From Trametes villosa (lineage: Eukaryota; Basidiomycota; Agaricomycetes; Polyporales; Polyporaceae), in NCBI GenBank assembly GCA_002964805.2, contig PUDQ02000113.1, forward strand, positions 186,001 to 250,000: 64,000 bases of DNA. Direction: 5' to 3'. Shown here in pieces: positions 1 through 10,076 of this stretch (its first letter is position 1; each line of letters begins with the position of its first letter). The notes beneath the pieces were generated by a model, which was not told where the DNA came from, did not search any database, and was given only the letters and a program-made list of their open reading frames with translations. The position numbers and the translations under genes were made by a program.

Positions 1-979
1 TCGCCGTCGGACTTCGACTCCAGCTTGCGCACACAGCCGTCGCAGTAAGTATGCTGGCATGGTAGGCTGAGGGTCACTCATCAGTCGATTTGCAAAACAC
101 GAGGTAATAGCAAGGCCTTCTGCCTCTTACCTTCGACTTTTCTTCGGCTCCAAGGGCTCCGTGCAAATGGCGCACTCCTCGTTTTCCGCCAGGGAGTTCT
201 CGAGCATGAGATCATGAAACCTGCGGAGGATCTGACACACCGTCAGCATGGCCGACAGCTACCAGACAACGGATGGGTCTTACCTTGCGCATCTTATGGG
301 CGGAGTCCCCGACTTCGAAGTCGGCTACGTCCACTAGATCTTCAGCCTCAGTTTTGAGCTCCTTCATGCTCAGCTAACCCAAGGAAGGAGATTCCCGTCA
401 GCGACGTCGATCTTCTTGAAAGTAGACAACACGCTGGATGTTTACTTGGTGCACCCTCTTCCTGTACTTCTCGTTGGACTGGAAAGCATCGTATAGGGCA
501 GACGGTACTTAGTAATACTCGTATACGTAGCCTATACGGGTACGGTATCACCTTCTCAAGTCTTCGCACTTGCTTCGTTAACTGAACTACTTGACTCCTG
601 AGTTCGCCTGCGGTCGCCGGCGCAGCCCTCTTGCTCCTCCTGGGTTGAAGAGGAGCGTCGTCCGCTTCGATAACACGGTCCAGCCTGCTTTCGAGGGCCT
701 TCACCTTCTTCCGAAGGGTATTGTTCTCGCGTTCGAGCTCCTTTACTCCTCCGAGGGCTCGCGTGAGCAATCTCTGGGGTACACCATTAGCGATTCGCTT
801 CCTGAGACACACAAGGCCCAACATACCTCCAGTGTCGTCTCTTCGGGCGACCGTCTTGGTTCGTGTTTCTCGGCCTGAGGCTGCGGGTTATCAATCGACT
901 CGTTGTCAGTGAGGTCGTCTAGTGTACGCTTGCTGGAGGATGGCTGGGCGTTTCCGCCAGAACGCGTAACGGGGGCCAT
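1..979 (-). CDS. RING-finger protein (probable E3 ubiquitin ligase), 3' end cut by window edge
   Basis: Reading from 979 down, the protein starts MAPVTRSGGN, a polar nuclear-type N-terminus. Exon 2 (about 760-555) has a heptad-rich coiled coil (LERENNTLRKKVKALESRL). Further exons give short charged stretches (KELKTEAEDLVDVADF). Near the window start the RING appears: CAIC at about 160-175, then after an intron CQHTYCDGC at about 30-60. This Cys-X2-Cys, Cys-X-His-X2-Cys-X2-Cys spacing fits C3HC4 zinc binding, typical of E3 ligases that contact an E2. At least four introns are needed, with good GTATGT and GTAAGA donors. The end of the RING and the stop lie before base 1, so total length is unknown. 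Substrate and exact orthologue are not recognised; ligase activity is inferred from the domain only. Confidence 0.7.
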
Positions 980-1052
980 GGTTGCAGGATGCAAGATGTA
1001 CTCAAGGCCGTGGAATGCAGCGGTTTGAATAATAATAAAAAGCAACGCGCAG

Positions 1053-1135
1053 TGTCCCGGGCAGGAGTCGAGCCTGCGTCTTCACGGAATTGTGTGAACC
1101 ACAACGTGATGATCTAACCACTAATCGACAGGGAC
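1053..1135 (-). tRNA. tRNA-His: tRNA-His (anticodon GTG) with an 11-base intron
   Basis: The reverse strand folds as a full cloverleaf. The acceptor is GTCCCTG with CCGGGAC (one mismatch at 6:67), the D arm GATT/GATC with loop AGTGGTTA, the anticodon stem TCACG/CGTGA, and the T arm GCAGG-CTCGACT-CCTGC, followed by discriminator A. The anticodon loop reads TTGTGG and then carries 11 extra bases (TTCACACAATT) at the canonical intron position after base 37. The anticodon 34-36 is GTG, hence histidine. The mature tRNA would need splicing by the tRNA endonuclease and the extra G-1 added by Thg1. The gene sits 100 bases from, and divergent to, the tRNase Z gene. Confidence 0.82.
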
Positions 1136-1235
1136 CGGAGGTTCTTGCCAAAGATCAACTATATGACCAGCAGTGCACGCATTGTCCTGATAGCCCCAAG
1201 TCGCGATCGCGTCGAGCACCCGGGTCCCGCCAAAC

Positions 1236-2530
1236 ATGAGCTCGCTCTCGTCCGTGAACATCACCATCCTGGGCAGCGCGTCCGCGCAGCCCTCCTCGAC
1301 GCGCAACCACTCCGCGCTCGCGCTGCGCCTCGACGGCGATGTCTGGCTCTTCGACTGCGGCGAGGCGACCCAGCACCAGATCCAGAAGTCCGCCGTGAAG
1401 ATGGGCAGGATCCAGAAGATATTCATCACGCACACGCACGGTCGGTAATCGCTCTCAACCACCCTCGACGTTGGAGCGGACCCCTGATGGTCGTGTGTAT
1501 CGGCCAGGCGACCATATTTTTGGCTTGCTGCCTGTGCTCGCGGGGCGGCTGAACGGCGCGGGAGGGACCATTGACGGCGTGGAGGACCCCCGCGCGAACA
1601 CATCCGTGCCGCCGGAAGACGTACCAGTCAGTGCACATCCGCTGCAATATCCCTGAAGATCGCAGTGCCATGCTGAACGTCCACGAACAGCCCCTGGAGA
1701 TCTACGGCCCCTTAGGCACGCGCGCATACGTCCGCCACGGACTCACATACACGCACACGCTGCTCGGCGCGCCCTACGTCGTGCACGAGCTCCGGCTCCC
1801 TTCGGACCCGCAGGACGGCGACTACACCACGCACCCGCCGCACCCATACGAGCGCCCCGGGCGCAACATCCTGCAGACGGAGGGGGTGTGGCCCGATATC
1901 TACGCGGGCGCGCTCGTGGCGGTGTCCGCGGCGCCGATCCTGCACTCGGTGCCGTGCGTGGGGTACGTCGTGCGCGAGCTGCCCGTGCCGGGGAAGATGG
2001 ACCCGAAGAAGTACATCCCGGAGCTGAAGCGCACGAAGACGCCAGTGACGGTCATGAGCCGGCTGCAGCAGGGCGAGTCTGTCACGCTTGCGGACGGGAC
2101 GGTCTTGCATGGGCCGGCGCGCAAGCCGGGGCGCAAGATCGTGATCCTGGGGGATACGTACGACCCGTCGCCGATCGCGGGGCTTGCGGAGGATGCGTGT
2201 TTGCTGATCCATGAGGCGACTAACGCGCACCTACCGGAGGTGGACCCGAACACGAAGGAAACGGACACGTACGAGATCGTTGAGGAACGTGCGAAGTCGA
2301 GAGGACACTCGACGCCTCAGATGGCGGGCGCGTTTGCGACGCGGATCCGCGCGCGCAAACTCGTGCTGAACCACTTCTCGGCCCGGTATGCAGGAAACGA
2401 CGACGTTGATGAGGAAGCGCGGCGAGTCATGGGCAGGATACGAGAGTTGGCGGAGAGCCCTTTCGGAGGGGAGGTGATATGCGCACGAGACCTGATGAGC
2501 TTCGACGTAGGACCGAGGAAAGAGGATTGA
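1236..2530 (+). CDS. TRZ1: Ribonuclease Z (tRNase Z, short form)
   Basis: Metallo-beta-lactamase-fold endonuclease that removes 3' trailers from pre-tRNAs. Exon 1 (1236-1440) encodes the N-terminal strand [19 protein letters not shown] and the metal motif HTHGDH, whose Gly codon is split by the intron 1441-1507. A second intron lies at about 1621-1665; its precise borders are uncertain because no donor/acceptor pair I tested keeps phase without an extra residue or two. The last exon holds IYGPLG, the ILGDT motif, the second metal ligand region [15 protein letters not shown] and the final His in LNHFSARY. About 390 residues, slightly longer than ELAC1-type enzymes, and there is no duplicated long-form half. 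Product and start are well supported; the middle splice is not. Confidence 0.88.
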
Positions 2531-2604
2531 CCTGGCGGGAGTGGTAGTGATACAAGGAGCCCAAATGTATGTACAACAGGAAGCAAACGCAGCAAATGTC
2601 AGCA

Positions 2605-3855
2605 TCAATCATCCGGGGGTTCAGAGAGCTCACTGCTCTCGTCGCTCGCCTCCCCCTCCTCCAGCTCCTCTTCTCGGGCTTTCCGCCGCCCCCGTGCATC
2701 CTTTGGCTCCTCCCCGATCTCTCCCATCTCAATATCGTCCTCTTCTGACGTCTTCGGCGGTGCTGCAGGCGTACTGCGTGGTATAGGGGCCATAGGGGTA
2801 CTTGTCCGCGACTTTGGCAGGAACGCCCTCGCCGCAGGGTTGAGGATCGCCTTCGATAGCGGGATGTCATCGTCCGAGTCGTGGATCTCCTCCGCCGCCT
2901 TCGGAGCGGTGCTGGCTGCCCGCGACAAGACGTCCTCCCTAAGCTCGCCCGACTCCTCGCGAGTGCGGACGCTTCCCGTGCCATCCATCTCCACATCCTC
3001 TCCGGGCTGTGTCTCAGGTGCGGGGGTTTCTGTAGAGGACTCCTCCGCGGGGTCCTTGCCCATGAGCCGGAGCACGTTGATGTCGTGTATGACGGTGTCC
3101 AGGGCAGCTTTTTGGGCATGAAGGACCCGGTTCTGGTTCCCGTGCTCGGCACGGATGGCAGCCATGTCGTTCTCAAGCGCCTGTATTGATCTGGGGCAAA
3201 GTTGAGCCGTCGATGAAACATACGCATGGCTTGGGGACACGTACTGCTCGAGCTCATCACGATTTGGCAGCGTGTTGACCTTCTCCGCAATCACGTCGTA
3301 TTCGATCTTCTGCTTCCGTTCGAGCTGGGCCTGCTCCAGGGTAGCCTTGAGCTCCTCGATCTGGTCCTTCAAGCGGCTGCGCTCGTTCGCTGGTCACACG
3401 ATCTCGTAAGGACCACACATGACGGTGCAAGAAGCCTCTTACCTATACGTTCGCGCTCGCGCTGGTACTCCTCGACCTGGCGCGCCTCGGCCTCGCAGAC
3501 CATGAAGCTCTTCTTGAGCGCGAGCTGGAAGGAGGCGAGCTCGAGGAGGAAGGCGTCGCGCGCATCGTCGACGGACGAGCCGTTCGCGGGCGAGGGCGGG
3601 ACGAGCGGGGGGTACGCGACGGCGGCGTAGGAGTGGAACTTGCGGCTCACGCGGCGGAGGGCCTTCTCGTCGTTGGTGATGCGCGTGTGGATTATCGCAT
3701 CTGATAGAGTGGGCGCGCGCGCACGTTCGGTGGCCTGCGCATGCAGGAGAGAGGGTGGCGTCGGGCGTACCTTCTTGCTGCACGGAGAGCGGCGGGGGCA
3801 CGTACTCCTGCCCAGCCGGGTTCTGCGCTGTGCTGGGCTCGCCTGCGGCAGACAT
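2605..3855 (-). CDS. THOC7: THO complex subunit 7 (THOC7/Tho7-like)
   Basis: Component of the THO/TREX complex that couples transcription to mRNA packaging and export in the nucleus. The start MSAAGEPSTAQ is at 3855; four exons follow with introns near 3772-3700, 3450-3392 and 3245-3190. The N-terminal half has the THOC7-type segment NDEKALRRVSRKFHSY, then a long coiled coil (LKDQIEELKATLEQAQLERK). It continues with YDVIAEKVNTLPNRDELEQ, which matches the family's 'YDxLAKxIxxxPxRxE' region. The C-terminal third is acidic and low complexity (SDDDIPLSKA, EEDDIEMGEI) and ends SELSEPPDD. The family usually has 200-250 residues; the acidic tail makes this one about 330. Convergent with tRNase Z, only about 75 bases between stops. 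Confidence 0.72.
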
Positions 3856-4172
3856 GGGCGTGCGCCAGGTGTATGGGCAGCAGAGAGAGCTGCGACGGAG
3901 CGAGACAAGAAGCAGAAGCCGCGAGCGCACGGAGGTCGGATCGAAGAGAACACAACGCAGGCAGACGCGGGAGCTCTGTGACGCCGCCACGTGCTCGCAG
4001 GGGGGCTGTGACGCGCGTCACGGACTGAATGGGGCGCGGCGGCCCAGTGACGACAAGCACGTTCGTGCAGAGCTGCCATCCTGGGACTCGTATACCTAGA
4101 CCCGTACGCCTAATATTCCCCTCCCTCCCAGAAGGCGAGAGCAGCTGCCCGTCTTGCCCTTCCTCCCCCACC

Positions 4173-4786
4173 ATGTCCACCCAGCCCCTCCTCCAGCGCA
4201 CCGCCGCGAAGCGCATCGCCCTCCCGGTCAAGGTCGAGCCCAAGGTTGCCTTCGCGAACGAGCGCACCTTCCTCTCATGGCTGCACTTCACCGTCGTCCT
4301 CGGCGGCCTCGCCGTCGGTCTGCTAAATTTTGGTGATAAGGTGCGTCTCAACTACTCTATGCGCCGCAATGCGACGTCTCATGGTGTGTTCGCAGGTGGG
4401 GAAAATAAGCGCAGCCATGTTCTCCTTTGTCGGTGCGTAAACACATGCGCATTCTGGTCGTGTGCACTCCGGACAGCGCTCAAACTAGCTATGTGATATC
4501 ATAGCTATGGCCGTCATGATATATGCGCTATATACCTACCACTGGCGTGCTGCGTCCATCCGCCAAGGTGGCCGTGGACCGTACGATGACCGCGTTGGGC
4601 CGGTACGTTGGTTATTCCCCGGAGAGTTCGGGACTTCACTGATAGCGCTCTCGTACAGACAATATTGTGCATTGCCCTACTAAGTATGCGTCACAGTCCA
4701 CCAAATGAACTCCACTGACGTTGTTCACAGTTGCCATCGTCGTCAACTTCGTGCTCAGGTTCACCGAGGGCGAGACCTCCCCCTAA
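4173..4786 (+). CDS. VTC1: Vacuolar transporter chaperone subunit 1 (VTC1, DUF202 membrane protein)
   Basis: Small three-helix membrane subunit of the VTC polyphosphate polymerase complex at the vacuole. The N-terminus [20 protein letters not shown] leads to the family signature [20 protein letters not shown] and the first membrane helix [15 protein letters not shown]. Exons after 4339 give [12 protein letters not shown], then [19 protein letters not shown], the loop GPYDDRVGP and the last helix ([19 protein letters not shown]), ending EGETSP. Five exons with short introns total about 128 codons, the size of yeast Vtc1. No SPX domain, as expected for VTC1 rather than VTC2-4. Its partner subunits are not in the window. 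Confidence 0.9.
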
Positions 4787-5236
4787 GAGCACTTCAAGTC
4801 TGCGTAGCACGCACCGCCATATCCACCGCTACTCTACGGTGCACTCCCCGCCGTGGAACCGCCGATATCACCACGGGCGTCATAAGCTGACAACTTCGGG
4901 AGGGGTACCGGCGCGTTAGGGGCGGGGGTGTTGCGCAGACACCGCGATACGGACTGTTCGGACGTTGGAATCCCATATACACATTTCCCCGCCATCTCTG
5001 TCAATCATGTGCAATTGCTCACCGTACTCCGTCACTTGTACCTGTCTCACTAATGCGCATCTTGTATGTACGTTCCTTTTCGCACCATTGAGTCTCGGAT
5101 GGCGGGCGCGCCGCGGAGCCGGGCTTCCCGAACGCGAAGCTGGAGCTTGTCCCGCCGCGCCGGATACGTGCCGAGGCAAAGGCTCGTGGGGCAGGCAAAA
5201 TGAAGCAATACGCCAGATGGATTGGGTGCGCGCAGT
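4787..5236. other. Intergenic, convergent gene ends
   Basis: About 450 bases between the stops of VTC1 and NDUFA8. It should hold both 3' untranslated regions. I see no repeat, RNA gene or ORF with coding character. Confidence 0.6.
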
Positions 5237-6055
5237 CTACTTCTGCACGCCGGTAAACACAGGGTTCTTGACCTCGTGGATGGGGGTCTTCCCCTCTGGC
5301 GAGCCGGGAATCGTCTTTGTGAGACCCTGCGAGGACAACCACGGATCATGAGTTATCTCCTGTTCTGTCCTGTGCAAGCAGGCGGGGGACTTACGAGCTT
5401 CTCAAACACGCACTTGTTGAGGACGCGCTCGTCCTGGCGACAGTGGTAGTATTCCTGCATGTGGCACACTGTAGTTAGCACACCGATGGGTTAGAACACC
5501 CGGCCGAGACGCACCTGGTTGTTCTTTTCCAAGCACCCCCAGTGGTTGTTGAACTCCGCCAGGCAGTTCTCACGGAGCTTCGCGATCCTGCATCACGAAC
5601 GTACGGGCACGTCGGAGGGGTGAGCGGGCGCTGCACAAGATGAGACGGGGCGAGGCTGAGGGGACGTACAGGTCCTGCGCGCAGCGCGTCACTCGCCGGC
5701 CCTCCTTCAGGCAGTTCGCAGGATCTGGGCTCTCCGACTTGCAGAGCATGAAGTCCTCTGCGGGGGAAAAGGCAGGCGCATGTTAGCTCTGTAATCCACA
5801 CCCTGCACGCCAATCTGCCTCCTTGCCCTCCACCCTCCAATCCAACATGTCTCCCTACCCCCAATATTGCATGATAGACGTGTTAGAGCAACACGCACCA
5901 TTGTAGTCCTTGCAGTACGCCCCGAGGAAGAACGCGGCGCTCTTCAGCGGCGCGCTCGTCACGCCGAGCTCCTGGACCTTCGGGACGTCCGCCGGCAGCG
6001 GCGTCGGGTCCTTGTACGGCTTCGAGGAGTCCGCGGGGTCGAGGTACCTGCTCAT
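5237..6055 (-). CDS. NDUFA8: NADH:ubiquinone oxidoreductase (complex I) subunit NDUFA8, twin CX9C protein
   Basis: Accessory subunit on the intermembrane-space side of mitochondrial complex I. The start MSRYLDPADSSKPYKDPTPL is at 6055, followed by VQELGVTSAPLKSAAFFLGA. Later exons show four CX9C elements: CKSESPDPANC, CLKEGRRVTRC, CLAEFNNHWGC and CRQDERVLNKC. This double CHCH layout is typical of the PGIV/19 kDa subunit and implies import and oxidation by the MIA40 pathway. The C-terminus is GLTKTIPGSPEGKTPIHEV and ends FTGVQK. Four or five introns of about 50-60 bases interrupt it. Length about 180 residues, normal for the family. It is one of three complex I-related genes within 7 kb. Confidence 0.88.
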
Positions 6056-6275
6056 CGTGCGCCGGTCGTCGGTGGGCGGGGGCGGAGGTGTGTGTCGAGA
6101 CGAACGAGGCGGTAACCGCCGGAGCGTGACGCTGCGTGCGGGCGCCTCGCACCCGACCACTCCTGCGCCGCGGATTTTGGGCGCTTCGGAGGGCTGCCTG
6201 CTTGCCGCGCGCCACACTCGCGTCTCCAGACGCGTCTCACTCATTTACACGAATCCCCGGCAGCAATCACACAAC

Positions 6276-6898
6276 ATGGTAAGGTTTTTCTCCCCAGAGA
6301 CGCATACGACGCGGTACTGACGGCCGATCCTGCGCTAGCCCCCCAGAGTGCAGCCGAAGAACTTCATCCTGCTCCTGAAGACGCACAAGCTCACCGTGCT
6401 GCTCACGTTCCCGAGCACGGCGACAGTCGCGGACGTGAAGGCGGAGGCGCTCTCCGCGCTGCAGGCGAGCGTGCTCGAGCACCCCGAGCCGAACCCGGAG
6501 GCGATGGACGAGGACAGCGCGGCGGAGTGGGCCGTGCCGCGCGTCGAGGGCGCGGGCGACTTCGAGCTCGCGCGCGCGGCGAAGGCGCAGGGGCGGCCGA
6601 CGGGGCGGTACGAGCGGCTCGAGCCGGACGCGCAGCTGAAGAGCGTGCTCGCGAACTGGGACCCGGTGTTCGTGCAGTTCAAGGACCCGAATGGTGAGTG
6701 GGCTGTTGTGTTTCTGTTGCGGACGTGTACAATCCTTCACGATCGATTCGTTTTGTGCTATGCACTGCGTCGTTGCGCACCTGTTCGGCGTACGATACAG
6801 GGGGACTGCTGCCCGTCAAGGTCTCCATTCCACCAATCAATCCCGAAGAATACGAAGACCCCGCTACGCAGAAGGGAAAGCGGAAAGCAGAGGAATGA
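6276..6898 (+). CDS. Conserved hypothetical protein with ubiquitin-like-fold character; first exon is only ATG
   Basis: The only in-frame ATG is at 6276-6278 and is followed at once by a strong donor GTAAGG. The acceptor CTAG at 6338 opens exon 2 (6339-6693) with PPRVQPKNFILLLKTHK. A second intron, 6694-6800, leads to GLLPVKVSIPPINPEEYEDP and the basic tail KGKRKAEE. Summed exons give exactly 152 codons including stop. The segment KNFILLLKTHKLTVLLTFPS, followed by TATVADVKAEALSAL, resembles the beta-beta-alpha start of a ubiquitin-like fold. Function unknown; I do not recognise a named family. The last residues look like a nuclear signal, which is only suggestive. Confidence 0.68.
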
Positions 6899-7074
6899 GT
6901 ACTGGAGTCCGGGACGGACGTCCTTCACCTCTTCATGTCCTCGATCTGCTTCCGAGTGTCCTCGACCGTGTACTCCATTAGTATTCCATTGTATAATACC
7001 CCGATACGCTTCACGAAGACGTCTGCACTCTACCCTTAAGTTCTAGAGCCAAGCGTTTGATATGAAGGTGTAGG

Positions 7075-7731
7075 TCATGCGGGAGGCGCATCATCCCATT
7101 GGCGAGGTGTTATTGGCAGGAGAGCTGCGGCGACGCGTCGACCCTCCTCAGCGAGTAGGTTATAGGTCGAGCACGCGTTTCGCTGCTAAACGTTTCAGTT
7201 TGGATGTGCTAGCCGCACTGCTCTTTCAACCCACCGTGTTCATGATGTCTACTTGCACACCTGCTTTTGTCAGATACTGGCGAAGTGCCGGTGGAAGCAT
7301 CTGCGCCCTCTCTCCTGTGCCAAGTAAGAGAACCTCTGTCGAAAGCGCGTGATGAACGTTTAGGGTCGATTAGAGTGCGCCTGCGGATACGCACCAGGTT
7401 TTGGCACCACAGTCTCGAATATCTCGAAGTGCTCCGGCTTCCACCCGTCCCACAACGTCTGCGGCACGTTCCACAGAAAGACCTTCGAGTCCAGAAAGAT
7501 GCAAGCCGAATTCAACAATAGCCCGTCCGCAAGCTGGATCCCGTTCGGCGTGATGGTCTGCACCTGCACCGCGGGCGCGGTGCCCCCAGAGAGGATGTTG
7601 CTCAACCCGCCGTCACCAGGCAGTCGCCGCGGGCGGGTCGCATGGAGCGCGCGTGTCCCGATAGCGAGTCGCGCCGAGTGCCGCAGAGCAGAACGAGCGG
7701 CAGGACGGAGCAGGAGTGACAAAGGCGTCAT
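7075..7731 (-). CDS. NDUFAF3: Complex I assembly factor NDUFAF3-like (DUF498/Mth938 family)
   Basis: Mitochondrial protein needed for assembly of the complex I peripheral arm in animals. The start MTPLSLLLRPAARSALRHSA at 7731 is an Arg-rich mitochondrial presequence (RLAIGTRALHATRPRR). The family core is plain: ITPNGIQLADGLLLNSACIF, FLWNVPQTLWDGW and HFEIFETVVPKPG. Exon 2 gives EVLLLGTGERAQMLPPALRQ with the family's LLLGTG, then YLTKAGVQVDIMNT. The last exon encodes ACSTYNLLAEEGRRVAAALL and ends RQWDDAPPA. Two introns; total about 185 residues, as expected. The adjacent complex I subunit genes support the role but are not proof. Confidence 0.85.
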
Positions 7732-7850
7732 GGTGCAGGTCGTGGTGGCCGTCGGTGGTCAGAGGCGCGAGTCGCGAGCGCTGCCCCGCCGCGCGAGCTT
7801 GGGCGTCTGCACTCCTTGACCGCGATCCACTTTGTGCTCGCTACTGCACT

Positions 7851-9740
7851 ATGGCGGCATCCGCGGCAGACGTCCGGAGCATCCTCTCGATCCCGACTCC
7901 TACAGCATCTGGCAGCACATCTCAGCAGAAGAAACCTCAGGCGGCGGAACGCGCGAAGAAACCGGATGGCATCCCGCGCGAGCTCTATGCACTCATCGGG
8001 CCCTCCGCGCCCACTCTCGCGGCCCAGTTCGCGAAGCCGCGCCTCAAGCAGAAACCCAACCTCGGTGGCGGCGGCCGGGTGAAGTGGTAAACACGACGCA
8101 TCTGTGGCGCGCATACCGGGGAACCTGACGCGCGGGTGAACGTCCAGGGAATGGCGGGCATTCAAGAACGGCGCGCGCTCGGACGGGCTGCACCTGTCTC
8201 ACTGGGTCAAGAGTAGCACGGAGCCCGATGCTGGTATGTTATACAACTACATGGCGTGGCGGTTGAATGGAATGGTTGGCCACAGACTACCCGTTCGCGA
8301 AGTACAACATACAGACGGCGCATTATGTGTATTCCCAAGACGAGTACAGCCGGCTCCTTGAAGGTAGCGTCATACCGTGCCAATCCTTGCTCGCATGCCT
8401 AACGCTCGAGCGCATCAGACCAGGAATGGACGAAGGAAGAGACTGACTACCTGTTTGAGCTCGTTCGAGAGTACGATGGACGTTTCTACGTCGTACATGA
8501 CCGCTATGACTATCCTCGTCCTGGCCCTGACCTCTCACCACGTAGTCTCGAGGTATGTTGGAGAGTCATATGCACGCGCTCACCAACCACTTACACCGCG
8601 ATAGGATATCAAAGACAGGTACTTCAGCGTATGCAGGAAGCTGATTCGGAACCGACCATGGGCAGGAGACGAAGCTAGCAAGGCAGCGCTCCTCTCAAGC
8701 CTCTCCTTTGACAAAGGTAACCGCTCTGTGTCCTGGCCATGCGCAGCGGCTAACCGACTTGTCAGCGCGGGAGGTCACGCGCAAGCAGTATGTCATCAGC
8801 CTCGAGAACCGAACACCAGAGCAGATTGCCGAGGAGGACGCGCTGTACCTCGAGCTCGAGAAGCTCAAGGAGAACGAGCGCAGGTTCAAGAAGGAACGAG
8901 ACGAACTCCTGCGCACATTGCTGGGCATCGAGTCCGGGCTGCCGGACGTACCGGTGGACGAGGAGGGTCTTCAGGGACCGTCGACCGAACCTAAGAAGAA
9001 AAAGAAGGGTGTTGCCAGCAGCGTCGAGCCCCAAACGCCCATCACGCCTTCTGCTTCCAACGTCATCTCGCTCTCCCAGCCCGCGCCGCCCAAGAAGACC
9101 GCCAAGTCCGCTGCTTATGGTACGAGTCGTGTCGCTGCAAACCTCAGAGCCCGACTAATATGGTGTCAGACATACTACATTGCATCGTTCGGACGGACGC
9201 CTCGGCGGCGACGAAGGCCCCACACACGCCCGCGCACCTACGCAGCAGCAAGATCCCGACTGTCAAACCCCCAGGTGCTACCCAACGCGTTGCGCAAGTG
9301 CTCAATGAGATCGGGATCTCCCACAACCGCCTCGTCATGCCCACCGCAGAAAACATCGCCCGTCTGGAACCGGTGCTCACGAGCGCGAACCAGGTAGTGG
9401 ACATGAAGAAGTCCCTGGACAAGGTCGAGCAGGACCTCCGCATTGCGAAGGCGCGCCTCGCCGCTCTGCGCGGGGAGACGGCGGAAGACGGCTCGGGCTC
9501 GGGGGATGGGCCTCAGACACCGATGGAGGTCGAGGAGGGTGCGGACGGGGAGAGCGTTGCGGACGGACGGGCCGGGAGCGTGTTGAGCACGAAGAGCACG
9601 CGGAGTCGAAGACAGGTGCGTAGAGTTGCAACGTATCGTGGGCGTCGCTGATGAGAGTGTTCTCGTAGGCGCGGAGGTCGATGTCTGTTTCGTCGGTGGA
9701 CACGTCTGTTGGGCCCAACAAGCGGCAAAAGCAGCGTTGA
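7851..9740 (+). CDS. SWC4: SWR1/NuA4 complex subunit SWC4 (DMAP1 homologue)
   Basis: Nuclear subunit shared by the SWR1 remodeller (H2A.Z loading) and the NuA4 acetyltransferase. The start MAASAADVRSILSIPTPTA is at 7851, then GIPRELYALIGPSAPTLAAQ and LKQKPNLGGGGRVKW. Through several short introns it continues with DYPFAKYNIQTAHYVYSQDE and the SANT/Myb-like domain EWTKEETDYLFELVREYDG ... FYVVHDRYDYP. DIKDRYFSVCRKLIRNRPW follows, then a helical region (RTPEQIAEEDALYLELEKLK). The C-terminal DMAP1-binding part includes RVAQVLNEIGISHNRLVMPT and a coiled coil KKSLDKVEQDLRIAKARLAA. The last exon ends VGPNKRQKQR, nuclear-signal like. About 510 residues; order and motifs match DMAP1 proteins closely. 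Confidence 0.9.
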
Positions 9741-10076
9741 GCTTCGTTTGCCTGTCCTCCTTCGCTATCGCCTGTTCTGTATCATATAGTCGTACTGCAT
9801 ATGTGTTGTTATGTCGCGCTATGGAATATATTCTAGACTCAAAGCATGAACACACCGTTGATGAAGTAGGAGAGTAGAATGCATGAGTCCAGGTGCACCG
9901 TGGACCCAAGCCCCGCACGCGCGCATCGCGTCAAGTCGCGTCGCGCTCGACGCGTCTGAAGGGCTGGCGCGCGCTTCGCACCTTGTTCCGTGCTACTCAC
10001 TCGGGGGGCCCATCCTACTCGTCGTCCCAGCGTGACCTGGGCAGCTCTAATCTTGGACAAGACTTGGCCACTAGGG
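9741..10076. promoter_or_regulatory. Intergenic, probable promoter of the lipoate ligase gene
   Basis: About 335 bases between two genes on the same strand: terminator of SWC4 and promoter of the next gene. No clear TATA box and no recognised element. Confidence 0.35.
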
